Assembly (NCBI RefSeq): GCF_963678635.1
Contig: NC_087068.1
Coordinates: 43,897,759-43,961,758 of the forward strand
DNA length: 64,000 bases
Source of the DNA: Symsagittifera roscoffensis
Taxonomy: Eukaryota; Xenacoelomorpha; Acoela; Convolutidae
Direction: 5' to 3'
The notes under the pieces are model-generated. The model had not been told where the DNA came from. It was given only the letters and a program-made list of their open reading frames with translations, and did no database searches. The translations under genes were made by a program, and so were the position numbers. The number at the start of each line of letters is the position of its first letter. Position 1 is the first letter of the stretch. Below, in pieces: positions 44,852 through 55,858 of this stretch.

Positions 44852-44870
44852 CTATAAGAGAACCTACATT
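44852..44870 (-). promoter_or_regulatory. Splice acceptor 16 nt before the SAM-gene start codon
   Basis: GGTTCTCTTATAG on the minus strand precedes the ATG at 44835 by sixteen bases. The same arrangement occurs before the kinase and Maf genes. Confidence 0.4.
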
Positions 44871-45132
44871 TCTCAATTCTACCTCAGTCTAATTTCTACT
44901 TTAACCTAATTGTTGTGATAAACTTATTAAATGTATCTTGGTAACCGAGGGTACAGTCAGGAGACCTTCATCGCGTATTCCAGTCAAAATCCTGAGAATT
45001 TTCTAGATAAGGAAGTGATAATGATAAAAGAAGATGACAAGTGTTGATATCCTTACAATTAAAATCGATACGGGTTACGTTTCTTCAATAAGAACACGCA
45101 AATCGACACGAGATAAAAAAAACATACAAGTG

Positions 45133-45560
45133 TTACAAACAAAAAATTTCGCCGAAAGTTATTTTGTCATTTATTGTTCCGAGTGAGCAAGCGGCGTTCG
45201 CAATCTGTATTGCCAGGGAGATTCTCTGTTTTAAAAAGCTGCCTGCTCTGGGTTCCTCAGTGCATATGCTTCGGTTCTTACAAAGTTTGGTGAAAAAAAA
45301 CACTGTGCTGCGGCCGGCCGCGCCCTGAATTTCAAAAGCTAGCGGTTGAAAAAGATACCCATCATCTACTAGATCTTTATACTTGTCATTTTTTTGCTCT
45401 TCCTCTTCAGCGGGAGCCGTACCAGGGTTACAAACAGACCCGGCACTTAACCTACTAGGAGCTAAGGAGTCTACCACCGTTACATCCCACAAGAGCTGCT
45501 TACCAACAGCCAATGGAACGAGCGTCAAACCGTCTGGTCGCTTCTGATCGGTCCTGTAGA
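45133..45560 (-). pseudogene. Restriction-like endonuclease domain of element B
   Basis: About 142 codons without a stop. RPDG and LWDVTVVD are the expected acidic positions of a PD-(D/E)XK-type nuclease found at the C-terminus of such retroelements. It is the best preserved transposon domain in the left half of this array, though cut off from an intact RT. Confidence 0.65.
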
Positions 45561-45599
45561 GGTGTCGTGGTTCTAAAACAGACGGACTGTGAGTAGAAT

Positions 45600-46030
45600 A
45601 TAAACTCTGGGCATTCAGGAGTAGAAGATAAACTCTGGAGTAGAAGATAAAATTATAAGGGCATTCAGGTTTGGATGCCTAGAGAATGTCCCTGCACTTT
45701 GGAGGCAAGGAAGACCATGCCAACCATCTTCGGTAACGTCTTTTCCGAACACGCATTTAAGTCGTGGACCGACCTTTTACCAGACCGACCTTTTACCAGA
45801 AAAGATATAACCAGACTCGATAAATAAATTTGATTGCCATATGTAATGACGCCGTTTAGTCTGGTTAAAGACAATAATTTCACGGTTTCTCAACCAAGAG
45901 TTGTTTGTTCCAGCCGCTTCCTTTTCAAATCTTCCACTAATTTAAACTTATCTTGATTGAATAATTGCATTGTGGTTTGGTAAAAGGTCGGTCTGATAAA
46001 AGGTCGGTCTGGTAAAAGACCTAGCCCCAT
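45600..46030. repeat. Short direct and inverted repeats
   Basis: GTAGAAGATAAA with ACTCTGG recurs at 45590-45655. GACCGACCTTTTACCAGA occurs twice at about 45768-45800, and its reverse complement (TGGTAAAAGGTCGGTCTG) twice at about 45978-46018. This makes a foldable pair of tandem repeats. Confidence 0.7.
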
Positions 46031-48212
46031 TTATGTCGTTCGCATATTTTTGAGCCTTATCGAAATTCTATTGCCATTCAGAGTTATCGGATCGACAGTT
46101 TTAACCTTAAATTTCTGCACTGGTTGACGTTCATCTATCCAGGAACGCGTTGAATCTTTTTACCTACGTTGGTTCGAGTCGTATATTCAAGTCTGCCATT
46201 TCGTCGTCAAAAATAGGCTCTGTCCAGTTCTTTTTGGATTTCATTTTCCGGAGCCATTTCAAATTTTCCAAATTTAAACCACCGTTTGAGCGCATCATCA
46301 TAGTTTCGATCCACATGCTCCAAACCAAAGATTTCACTTTACGCTTTTTTCGCGCCCACTGCTTGTTGAAACACTCGTTTGTGATTGGTCAATTTTCCGA
46401 CATGATTATTCAGAACCAAAAGACTCTAAACGCAATTGTGATTGCTATATTCGAGAAAGGAGAGATTCAATATTGACTTATGACCTTTAAATTTTTGAAT
46501 GACATCAAAAATAATGCGGTTAAACAAAGGTTGTTGATTTTGACATAAACCACTTTAATGGAAAATAAATGATAGGAAATTCGTTTAAATTTTAAACATC
46601 GAGACGTACTATTATAAAACTACTGAGACTAAGAAAGCGTGTGAAGCTTTTAGACGAGCGGAAAAAACGCCCAAGCCCTCTTTGGCTGCCGGGAGACCTG
46701 CTTGCAAAAATTGATTATCATCCATTTTCACATTAGTGACCTTGCATAATGATTTTCTTAGTAATTTGTCGTAGCGTTCCAAAAAAATCATTTTGTAGAA
46801 ATTAAGGGCTCGTACGCAAAAAAATCTAGCGTTTTGGCATGCTAAAGCAATTTTTTAGGAAATAAAAGTTATAATGGACGTCTAATTTGTCAATGACATC
46901 CGAGATTTTTTCAAGCTGCTTAATTTTTTCGTCGAGCAATTCTTTTCAGCAAATTTGCCGATTGGAGATCCTAAAATGAGCAGTTTTTCTTTTGTTTTTT
47001 TTTTATTTTGGGGCATACTTTCGAAATTGTGTTAATTGATTTATACTGTTTACTGGTAGTCGGTCCCAAAAAACTAAGTTGGCACTTCTCAGTGTTCAAG
47101 CTCAGGCCGTAAATCTGCTCCAATTTCAGAATTTTAAGGTTCCGGAGTACTACCTTATAGTCGTCGGCTAAAATTCTATCATCTTAATACCAGATGTTAA
47201 TTTTCTACTCCAAATGTTTGACTAGTGTCTGAATTGTTTCCGCAAAAAGGGGTGGGGCTTCAGGATCACCTTGCTGAGCTCCGTCTTCTGACATTGTAAC
47301 AGAGCTTCTGTAATAAAGGTAACTAGGCTAACTATACGCGCAATGGGTGTAGTTAAACAATTCGGTGCGATTTGAAAAAATATGATTCAGCATTGTTTCT
47401 CTATTTAGGGAGTTCAAGGCATTCTTAAAATCTAGTTGAAAAAAACAGTGTATTTTGTATCGTCTTCGCGTTCAATTAGGTTTCGAAACGAGTGTGCAGC
47501 TATTTTTGCTCCTTGTTTGGTACCGCATCCTAGTTGTACCTTTCCGAAAAAGTTTTGTCGCTCGAAGAAGGCCTTGCTTCCAGCGCATTTAGATGCGATA
47601 CGTCTCAGCGTGTTGCCTATGGCAATCAGTCTCAACCCTCGGTCTATCTTCATGAGGGCGATAAGCTTTGCGCCAAAAAAGAAGGGTCTTAGGGGTTCTG
47701 GTATTTTGCCGTCTCCAATGAGGCTTAGAAAGCGATTTCAGAAAATTAGGTCCTGCACTGCCATTCGACTTACTAACAAGATCTTTAAAAGTTAAAGGAA
47801 CTATTATATCAGGACCTGCTGCTGATCCATTCGGAAAGCACCTTATCGCTTTGTATTGATCGAATTCGGTTACGAAAAAACTATCTACAATTTATGGATT
47901 TGGAGCTGCAAAATTTGGCTCGCTGAGGGTGCTTAGACAAGAGATTTTGATAGTTATCAGTTGAAAAAGGAGCAATTTTGTCATCTGAAGCAGCAGGCCT
48001 TATCCCTCCCTTTATATTTCCTTCATCGAGCCTACAAGTTATTAATTTTTTTCTCTGCTCGAGGTCACTCAGCGCCGGGCTTGAAACTTAGGGATGGGGT
48101 TTTGGAAGTGACACGTCATTTGCTCGAATTTTTTTATTTATCAAAGAGCTCATGATTGTGGCCTGTTTGCGTCCACTTCTTTTCGGTTGCTCCAAAAAAA
48201 TAACAACGACGT

Positions 48213-48446
48213 TTAAAAAATTAGCCATTTTGTAACATCTTCTACAATGTAGAAGATGTCATTTACTTTGTCCGACAGACTTTCCGCCATAGGAACACGC
48301 GAGTCTTTCGGTACTCTCTTGATTTCTCGGAAATTTGAGACGGTTGTATTAACATAACTGTCTAGCATTAAATCATTACCTATTGTAGGTTTATTAACAG
48401 ATTTTACATCGATGCATAAAGGACATTGAAACCGTTGGGCTTTCAT
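48213..48446 (-). pseudogene. N-terminal piece of element B, tandem copy 1
   Basis: 77 codons with CPLC and RVPMAESLSDKVNDIFYIVE, ending in a stop. Copies at 51041-51274 and 53915-54148 differ at a few residues. The 11-bp inverted repeat ACATCTTCTAC/GTAGAAGATGT (48235-48259) lies inside. Confidence 0.6.
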
Positions 48447-48690
48447 AGAGTCGCTATGAGAAATATTTACACAACTGATATGATACCAACTAGAACAACA
48501 ATCTTATCCAATCCAATTTATTATTCCTGAAGAATTTAGGCAATAATTGCTTGTACACTCTTTGTTGTTTTTCCTCATCTTGACGAAGCATAAAGGTAAA
48601 ACCTTGACGCAGCATAAAGTTTGTGATATGACAATAATGGTACGCTTGTAAGAAAAAGGCCCGGGACGTGATTTCAGAGGCAAGCTCCTC

Positions 48691-48960
48691 AAGCTACAAT
48701 ACTACCCCTCTATCCGACACCCCGCCGGAATCTCCACCCCTGACAAACCAGGTTGTAATCGCTTTCATATCTTTTGATATTTGTTTTTAAAATCAATTTT
48801 TTTCTTCTTTTACAATCTATTCTTTCTCTTGTTTGCCTTTTTTGTACCCTGTTTAGTGAATGTCCGTGCCCAAGGACAGGCCGAAGCGGCTAGCCAAGTG
48901 GAGCAGGAAACTGATAACAAGAACCTCAAGAAAATTTGGCGCTCCAAATAATTATTTGTT
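48691..48960 (+). other. Possible spliced 5' segment upstream of the zinc-finger ORF
   Basis: On the plus strand an open stretch (about 48691-48750, RHPAGISTPDKP in the phase that fits) ends at CAG|GTTGTA. It is followed by a T/C-rich intron-like run and the acceptor TACCCTGTTTAG at about 48858. After it, a frame reads NVRAQGQAEAASQVEQETDN to a stop at about 48950. This may be a small two-exon ORF of a mobile element. The same structure is present in all three tandem copies. Confidence 0.3.
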
Positions 48961-49152
48961 TCCCCTTATAAATGCAATTTATCACTCAAGAATCCGAATC
49001 ATATTCCTCATAAAAAAAGTTAAATTTATTGGTAAAGTGTATTATAAAGATAGTAATAAGTTTTCACTCTATGGTAAAAAACATTTTCAACTTGATGCTC
49101 GCTCAGGTAACTTGTGTTTTAACCTTAAATTTACCCTCCTCGTTGCCAAATT

Positions 49153-49467
49153 ATGGCTTATCAAACGCTTTGCCATATTTGCATAGGCCACCTCCGAAAG
49201 GGAGGCATTTGGTGTGTCATTTGCAAAACGTACATCCACATCTCATTTAGCGGGCTGAAGAGCAGCAAGTCTTACTACGATGGGTTCTCCTGCATACATT
49301 TCACGTCCAATAACTTTGCAAAAGAGTCCCACTCTAGCAACAGATCACCAATCGCAGCCCCCATCACAACGCAAAAAGAAATATCACAGGCAACACCCAA
49401 AACAAACGTACTGCTCAACGCAATACAATCTAATCATCGCCCCCAGCAGTCATTACAACCACTCTGA
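49153..49467 (+). CDS. Zinc-finger ORF of the tandem unit, copy 1
   Basis: ATG-initiated 104 codons. A PHD/gag-like finger: CHIC, eight residues after it CVIC, then HISF where H-x2-C is usual (Cys replaced by Phe), then a final pair that reads CIHF in this copy, so a second ligand is lost. A basic/Gln-rich tail follows (PITTQKEISQATPK). Such fingers occur at the N-terminus of several retroelement polyproteins, but here it is on the strand opposite to the RT. Probably non-functional. Confidence 0.55.
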   Translation: MAYQTLCHICIGHLRKGGIWCVICKTYIHISFSGLKSSKSYYDGFSCIHFTSNNFAKESHSSNRSPIAAPITTQKEISQATPKTNVLLNAIQSNHRPQQSLQPL

Positions 49468-50305
49468 CCCCTAGAAACTCATCGAACAAAATTTAAGAAT
49501 TAAATAAAAGACGTACAAAAAAGTTTCGATATTTGGAAACCGCGTTTTATAGTTCTAAGCAAGAACAAGTCCGGTTTCCAAATTATCGAGACGATGAACC
49601 AGTTTATGTTATCATTAGTAGGAGAAACATCAAGTTCTAACGCTCCTCAAACGCTCTTTTGCTGCTCTTCAAAATTAAGTCAGAAACAAATGAATCCAAT
49701 TTCAAAACTTTGAGTAGCCGTTTAATTTTGTGGAAGCAAAACCTATTAGACGAATTTTTCACTGAAGGGAAGGCTCTCCAAACTAGACATCCAAAACAGA
49801 AGTGCGAAGTAATGAGGAAGTTGAACAATTAGATAAACTAGTTGGTACAAGCAAAATATCTGCCGCCATTGGCTGCATTTCAGACAAGAAAACAAAAGGA
49901 GTACATACCCCAAACGATGTCAAAAACATTAGCCCGGATGATACACTGACGGAAAATTAAGCTAGCTTCTAAAAAAGAGTGAATAGCGTCGAAACACAGC
50001 TTCACATGCTTTAACCGTCTCTACCAAAGCCAACTCAAGGGTTGACAAATTACACTTTAAGGCTATTGGCAAAACCGCGCAAGTTAACTTAGTTACATGC
50101 AGAGTTAGGTTTGTCTCAGTATCCCCAGATTCTCAGTATTCTCATTTCTAAAAACCGTCTTCTGACATTGTAACAGAGCTTCTGTAATAAAGGTAACTAG
50201 GCTAACTATACGCGCAATGGGTGTAGTTAAACAATTCGGTGCGATTTGAAAAAATATGATTCAGCATTGTTTCTCTATTTGGGGAGTTCAAGGCATTCTT
50301 AAAAT

Positions 50306-50527
50306 CTAGTTGAAAAAAACAGTGCATTTTGTATCGTCGTCGCGTTCAATTAGGTTTCGAAACGAGTGTGCAGCTATTTTTGCTCCTTGTTTGGTACCGC
50401 ATCCTAGTTGTACCTTTTCGAAAAAGTTTTGTCGCTCGAAGAAGGCCTTGCTTCCAGCGCATTTAGATGCGATACGTCTCAGCGTGTTGCCTATGGCAAT
50501 CAGTCTCAACCCTCGGTCTATCTTCAT
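50306..50527 (-). pseudogene. RT fragment of element B, tandem copy 2
   Basis: IDRGLRLIAIGNTLRRIASK to AAHSFRNLIERDDDTK, nearly identical to copy 1 and truncated shortly after by the unit boundary. Confidence 0.8.
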
Positions 50528-51040
50528 GAGGGCGATAAGCTTTGCGCCAAAAAGGAAGGGTCTTAGGGGTTCTGGTATTTTGCCGTCTCCAATAAGGCTT
50601 AGAAAGCGATTTCAGCAAATTAGGTCCTGCACTGCCATTCGACTTACTAACAAGATATTTAAAATTTAAAGGAACTATTATATCAGGACCTGCTGCTGAT
50701 CCATTCGGAAAGCACCTTATCGCTTTGTATTGATCGAATTCGGTTACGAAAAAACTATCTACATTTTATGGATTTGGAGCTGCAAATTTGGCTCGCTGAG
50801 GGTGCTTGACAAGAGATTTTGATAGCATTTGAAAAAGGAGCAATTTTGTCATCCGAAGCTTACAAAATATTAGCTTTATTCTCTGCTCGAGGTCACTCAG
50901 CGCCGGGCTTGAAACTTAGGGATGGGTTTTGGAAGTGACACGTCATTTGCTCGAATTTTTTTATTTATCAAAGAGCTCATGATTGTGTCCTGTTTGCGTC
51001 CACTTCTCTTCGGTTGCTCCAAAAAAACAGCAACGACGTT

Positions 51041-51274
51041 TTAAAAAATTAGCCATTTTGTAACATCTTCTACAATGTAGAAGATGTCATTTACTTTGTC
51101 CGACAGACTTTCCGCCATAGGAACACGCGAGTTTTTCGGTACTCTCTTGATTTCTCGGACATTTGAGACGGTTGTATTAACATAACTGTCTAGCATTAAA
51201 TCATTACTTATTGTTGGTTTATTAACAGATTTTACATCGATGCATAAAGGACATTGAAACCGTTGGGCTTTCAT
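51041..51274 (-). pseudogene. N-terminal piece of element B, tandem copy 2
   Basis: Same frame as 48213-48446, with minor residue changes (NVREIKRVPKNSRVP). Confidence 0.6.
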
Positions 51275-51980
51275 AGAGTCGCTCTGAGAAATATTTACAA
51301 AACTGATATGATACCAACTAGAACAACAATCTTATCCAATCCAATTTATTATTCCTGAAGAATTTAGGCAATAATTGCTTGTACACTCTTTGTTGTTTTT
51401 TCTCATCTTGACGAAGCATAAAGGTAAAACCTTGACGCAGCATAAAGTTTGTGATATGACAATAATGGTACGCTTGTAAGAAAAAGGCCCGGGACGTGAT
51501 TTCAGAGGCAAGCTCCTCAAGCTACAATGCTACCCCTCTATCCGACACCCCGCCGGAATCTCCACCCCTGACAAACCAGGTTGTAATCGCTTTCATATCT
51601 TTTGATATTTGTTTTTAAAATCAATTTTTTTCTTCTTTTACAATCTATTCTTTCTCTTGTTTGCCTTTTTTGTACCCTGTTTAGTGAATGTCCAGGCCCA
51701 AGGACAGGCCGAAGCGGCTAGCCAAGTGGAGCAGGAAATTGATTACAAGAACCTCAAGAAAATTTGGCGCTCCAAATAATTCTTTGTTTTCCCTTATAAA
51801 TGCAATTTATCACTCAAGAATCCGAATCGTATTCCTCATTATAAACGTTAAATTTATTGCTAAAGTGTATTATAAAGATAGTAATAAGTTTTCACTCTAT
51901 GGTAAAAAACATTTTCAACTTGATGCTCGCTCAGCTAACTTGTGTTTTAACCTTAAATTTACCCTCCTCGTTGCCAAACT

Positions 51981-52295
51981 ATGGCTTATCAAACGCTTTG
52001 CCATATTTGCATAGGCCACCTCCGAAAGGGAGGCATTTGGTGTGTCATTTGCAAAACGTACATCCACATCTCATTTAGCGGGCTGAAGAGCAGCAAGTTT
52101 TTCTACGATGGGTTCTCCTGCATACATTGCACGTCCAATAACTTTGCAAAAGAGTCCCACTCTAGCAACAGATCACCAATCGCAGCCCCCATCACAACGC
52201 AAAAAGAAATATCACAGGCAACACCCAAAACAAACGTACTGCTCAACGCAACACAATCTAAGCATCGCCCCCAGCAGTCATTACAACCACTCTGA
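51981..52295 (+). CDS. Zinc-finger ORF, copy 2
   Basis: Same length as copy 1 and still open. The final pair is intact (CIHC). Differences include SSKFFYDG for SSKSYYDG and SKHRPQQ for SNHRPQQ. The H-x2-F substitution is shared with the other copies. Confidence 0.55.
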   Translation: MAYQTLCHICIGHLRKGGIWCVICKTYIHISFSGLKSSKFFYDGFSCIHCTSNNFAKESHSSNRSPIAAPITTQKEISQATPKTNVLLNATQSKHRPQQSLQPL

Positions 52296-53127
52296 CCCCT
52301 AGAAACTCATTGACTAAAATTTAAGAATTAAATAAAAGACGTACAAAAAAATTTCGATATTTAGGAACCGTGCTTTATAGTTCTAAGCAAGAACAAGTCC
52401 GGTTTCCAAATTATCGAGACGACGAACCAGTTTATGTTATCATTAGTAGGAGAAACATCAAGTTCTAACGCTCCTCAAACGCTCATCTGCTGCTCTTCAA
52501 AATTAAATCAGAAACAAATGAATCCAGTTTCAAAACTTTGAGTAGCCGTTTATTTTTGTGGAAGCAAAACCTATTAGACGAATTTTTCACTGAAGGGAAG
52601 GTTCTTCAAACTAGACATCCAAAACAGAAGTGCGAAGTAATGAGGAAGTTGAACAATTCGATAAACTAGTTGGTGCAAGCAAAATATCTGCCGCCATTGG
52701 CTGCATTTCAGACAAGAAAACAAAAGGAGTACATACCCCAAACGATGTCAAAACATTAGCCCGGAAAAATATACTGACGGAAAATTAAGCTAGGTTCTAA
52801 AAAAGACTGAATAGCGTCGAAACACAGCTTCACATGCTTTTAACCGTCTCTACCAAAACCAGCTCAAGGGTTGACAAATTACACTTTAAGGCTATTGGCA
52901 AAACCGCGCAAGTTAACTTAGTTACATGCAGAATTAGGTTTGTCTCAGTATCCCCAGATTCTCAGTATTCTCATTTCTAAAAACCGTCTTCTGACATTGT
53001 AACAGAGCTTCTGTAATAAAGGTAACTAGGCTAACTATACGAGCAATGGGTGTAGTTAAGCAATTCGGGGCGATTTGAAAAAATATGATTCAGCATTGTT
53101 TCTCTATTTAGGGAGTTCAAGGCATTC

Positions 53128-53508
53128 TTAAAATCTAGTTGAAAAAAAAACAGTGCATTTTGTATAGTCGTTGCGATCAATTAGGTTTCGAAACGAGTGT
53201 GCAGCTATTTTTGCTCGTTGTTTGGTACCGCGTCCATGCTGTACCTTTCCGAAAAAGTTTTGTCGCTCGAAGAGGGCCTTGCTTCCAGCGCATTTAGATG
53301 CGATACGTCTCAGCGTGTTGCCTATGGCAATCAGTCTCAACCCTCGGTCTATCTTTATGAGGGCGATAAGCTTTGCGCCAAAAAAGAAGGTCTTAGTGGT
53401 TCTGGTATTTTTCCGTCTCCAATGAGGCTTAGAAAGCGATTTCAGAAAATTAGGTCCTGCACTGCCATTCGACTTACTAACAACATCTTTAAAATTTACA
53501 GGAACCAT
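53128..53508 (-). pseudogene. RT fragment of element B, tandem copy 3
   Basis: One frame from MVPVNFKDVVSKSNGSAG through IDRGLRLIAIGNTLRRIASK to AAHSFRNLIDRNDYTK, the least interrupted version of this region. Confidence 0.8.
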
Positions 53509-53914
53509 TATATCAGGATCTGCTGCTGATCCATTCGGAAAGCACCTTATCGCTTTGTATTGATCGAATTCGGTTACGAAAAAACTATCTACATTTTATG
53601 GATTTGGAGCTGCAAATTTGGCTCGCTGAGGGTGCTTAGACAAGAGATTTTGATAGTTATCAGTTGAAAAAAGAGCAATTTTGTCATCCGAAGCAGCGGG
53701 CCTTATCCCTCCCTTTATATTTCCTTCATCGAGCTTACAAGTTATTAGCTTTATTCTCTGCTCGAGGTCACTCAGCGCCGGGCTTGAAACTTAGGGATGG
53801 GGTTTTGGAAGTGACACGTCAATTGCTCGAATTTTTTTATTTATAAAAGAGCTCATGATTGTGGCCTGTTTGCGTCCACTTTTCTTCGGTTGCTCCAAAA
53901 AACAACAACGACGT

Positions 53915-54148
53915 TTAAAAAATTAGCCATTTTGTAACATCTTCTACAATGTAGAAGATGTCATTTACTTTGTCCGACAGACTTTCCGCCATAGGAACAC
54001 GCGAGTTTTTCGGTACTCTCTTGATTTCTCGGACATTTGAGACGGTTGTTTTAACATAACTGTCTAGCATTAAATCATTACCTATTGTTGGTTTATTAAC
54101 AGATTTTACATCGATGCATAAAGGACATTGAAACCGTTGGGCTTTCAT
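53915..54148 (-). pseudogene. N-terminal piece of element B, tandem copy 3
   Basis: Same frame as the other two copies, with YVKTT in place of YVNTT. Confidence 0.6.
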
Positions 54149-54855
54149 AGAGTCGCTATGAGAAATATTTACAAAACTGATATGATACCAACTAGAACAA
54201 CAATCTTATCCAATCCAATTTATTATTCCTGAAGAATTTAGGCAATAATTGCTTGTACACTCTTTGTTGTTTTTCCTCAACTTGACGAAGCATAAAGGTA
54301 AAACCTTGACGCAGCATAAAGTTTGTGAAATGACAATAATGGTACGCTTGTAAGAAAAAGGCCCGGGACGTGATTTCAGAGGCAAGCTCCTCAAGCTACA
54401 ATACTACCCCTCTATCCGACACCCCGCCGGAATCTCCACCCCTGACAAACCAGGTTGTAATAGCTTTAATATCTTTTGATATTTGTTTTTAAAATCAATT
54501 TTTTTCTTTTTTTACAATCTATTCTTTCTCTTGTTTGCCTTTTTTGTACCCTGTTTAGTGAATGTCCTTGCCCAAGGACAGGCCGAAGCGGCTAGCCAAG
54601 TGGAGCAGGAAACTGATTACAAGAACCTCAAGAAAATTTGGCGCTCCAAATAATTCTTTGTTTTCCCTTATAAATGCAATTTATCACTCAAGAATCCGAA
54701 TTGTATTCCTCATTATAAACGTTAAATTTATTGCTAAAGTGTATTATAAAGATAGTAATAAATTTTCAGTCTATGGTAAAAAAACATTTTCAACTTGATG
54801 CTCGTTCAGGTAAATTGTGTTTTAACTTTAAATTTACCCTCCTCGTTGCCAAACT

Positions 54856-55170
54856 ATGGCTTATCAAATGCTTTGCCATATTTGCATAGGCGTCCTCCGA
54901 AAGGGAGGCATTTGGTGTGTCATTTGCAAAACGTACATCCACATCTCATTTAGCGGGCTGAAGAGCAGCAAGTCTTACTACGATGGGTTCTCCTGCATAC
55001 ATTGCACGTCCAATAACTTTGCAAAAGAGTCCCACTCTAGCAACAGATCACCAATCGCAGCCCCCATCACAACGCAAAAAGAAATATCACAGGCAACACC
55101 CAAAACAAACGTACTGCTCAACGCAACACAATCTAATCATCGCCCCCAGCAGTCATTACAACCACTCTGA
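54856..55170 (+). CDS. Zinc-finger ORF, copy 3
   Basis: Open over the same 104 codons, with CIHC intact. MAYQMLCHICIGVLRKGG differs from the other copies at two residues. Shared H-x2-F substitution. Confidence 0.55.
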   Translation: MAYQMLCHICIGVLRKGGIWCVICKTYIHISFSGLKSSKSYYDGFSCIHCTSNNFAKESHSSNRSPIAAPITTQKEISQATPKTNVLLNATQSNHRPQQSLQPL

Positions 55171-55858
55171 CCCCTAGAAACTCATCGACCAAAATTTAAG
55201 AATTAAATAAAAGACGTACAAAAAAGTTTCGATATTTGGAATCCGCGGTTTATAGTTCTAAGCAAGAACAAGTCCGGTTTCGAAATTATCGAGACGATGA
55301 ACCAGTTTATGTTATCATTAGTAGGAGAAACAGCAAGTTCTAACGCTCCTCAAACGCTCATCTGCTGCTCTTCAAAATTAAGTCAGAAACAAATGAATCC
55401 AATCTCAAAACTTTGAGTAGCCGTTTAATTTTGTGGAAGCAAAACCTATTAGACGAATTTTTCCTTGAAGGGAAGGCTCTCCAAACTAGACATCCAAAAC
55501 AGAAGTGCGAAGTAATGAGGAAGTTGAACAATTCGATAAACTAGTTGGTACAAGCAAAATATCTGCCGCCATTGGCTGCATTTCAGACAAGAAAACAAAA
55601 GGAGTACATACCCCAAACGATGTCAAAAACATTAGCCCGGAAAAATATACTGACGGAAAATTAAGCTAGCTTCTAAAAAAGAGTGAATAGCGTCGAAACA
55701 CAGCTTCACATGCTTTAACCGTCTCTACCAAAGCCAGCTCAAGGGTTGACAAATTACACTTTAAGGCTATTGGCAAAACCGTGCAAGTTAACTTAGTTAC
55801 ATGCAGAATAAGGTTTGTCTCAGTATCCCCAGATTCTCAGTATTCTCATTTCTAAAAA

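Larger units (their letters stand above)
45133..48480 (-). mobile_element. RT/endonuclease retroelement, element B (fullest copy)
   Basis: Read from right to left: an N-terminal piece at 48446-48213 (FQCPLCIDVK, RVPMAESLSDKVNDIF); a broken linker; RT start at 47653-47432 with IDRGLRLIAIGNTLRRIASK and GKVQLGCGTKQGAKIAAHSF; the central RT block near 47290-47230 (MSEDGAQQGDPEAPPLF); a YxDD-like box near 47200 (NIWY*DDRILADDYK); and a C-terminal nuclease at 45560-45133 with RPDGLTLVPLAVGKQLLWDV, DSLAPSRL, LFQPLAFEIQGAAG and ISLAIQIANAACSLGTI. The nuclease part is an uninterrupted frame ending at the stop at 45133. Domain order fits RT elements with a restriction-like endonuclease. Clade not determined. 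The RT part is interrupted. Confidence 0.8.
47281..50154. repeat. Tandem 2.87-kb composite unit, copy 1
   Basis: Unit begins CCGTCTTCTGACATTG and ends CTCAGTATTCTCATTTCTAA. It contains the 5' part of element B on the minus strand and a zinc-finger ORF on the plus strand. Copy 1 is continuous with the rest of element B on its left; the other copies are not, so this is the original position. Confidence 0.9.
50155..52983. repeat. Tandem composite unit, copy 2 (2.83 kb)
   Basis: Head-to-tail copy starting at the same RT codon as copy 1. It lacks about 45 bp near 50830-50870 relative to the others (the stretch before the TTACAAAATATTAGC word). Confidence 0.9.
52984..55858. repeat. Tandem composite unit, copy 3 (2.87 kb)
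   Basis: Third copy, ending CTCATTTCTAAAAA at 55858, where unrelated sequence starts. Here the RT start remains fused in one frame of about 126 codons (53508-53128). Confidence 0.9.

Noticed and set aside
46150-46476. 108-codon plus-strand frame
   Set aside because: Antisense to the linker of element B; the minus strand gives the element-like reading.
47281-55858. Three independent retroelement insertions
   Set aside because: Units abut exactly, share the same internal breakpoints in the RT and have no target duplications between them, so tandem duplication is the simpler reading.
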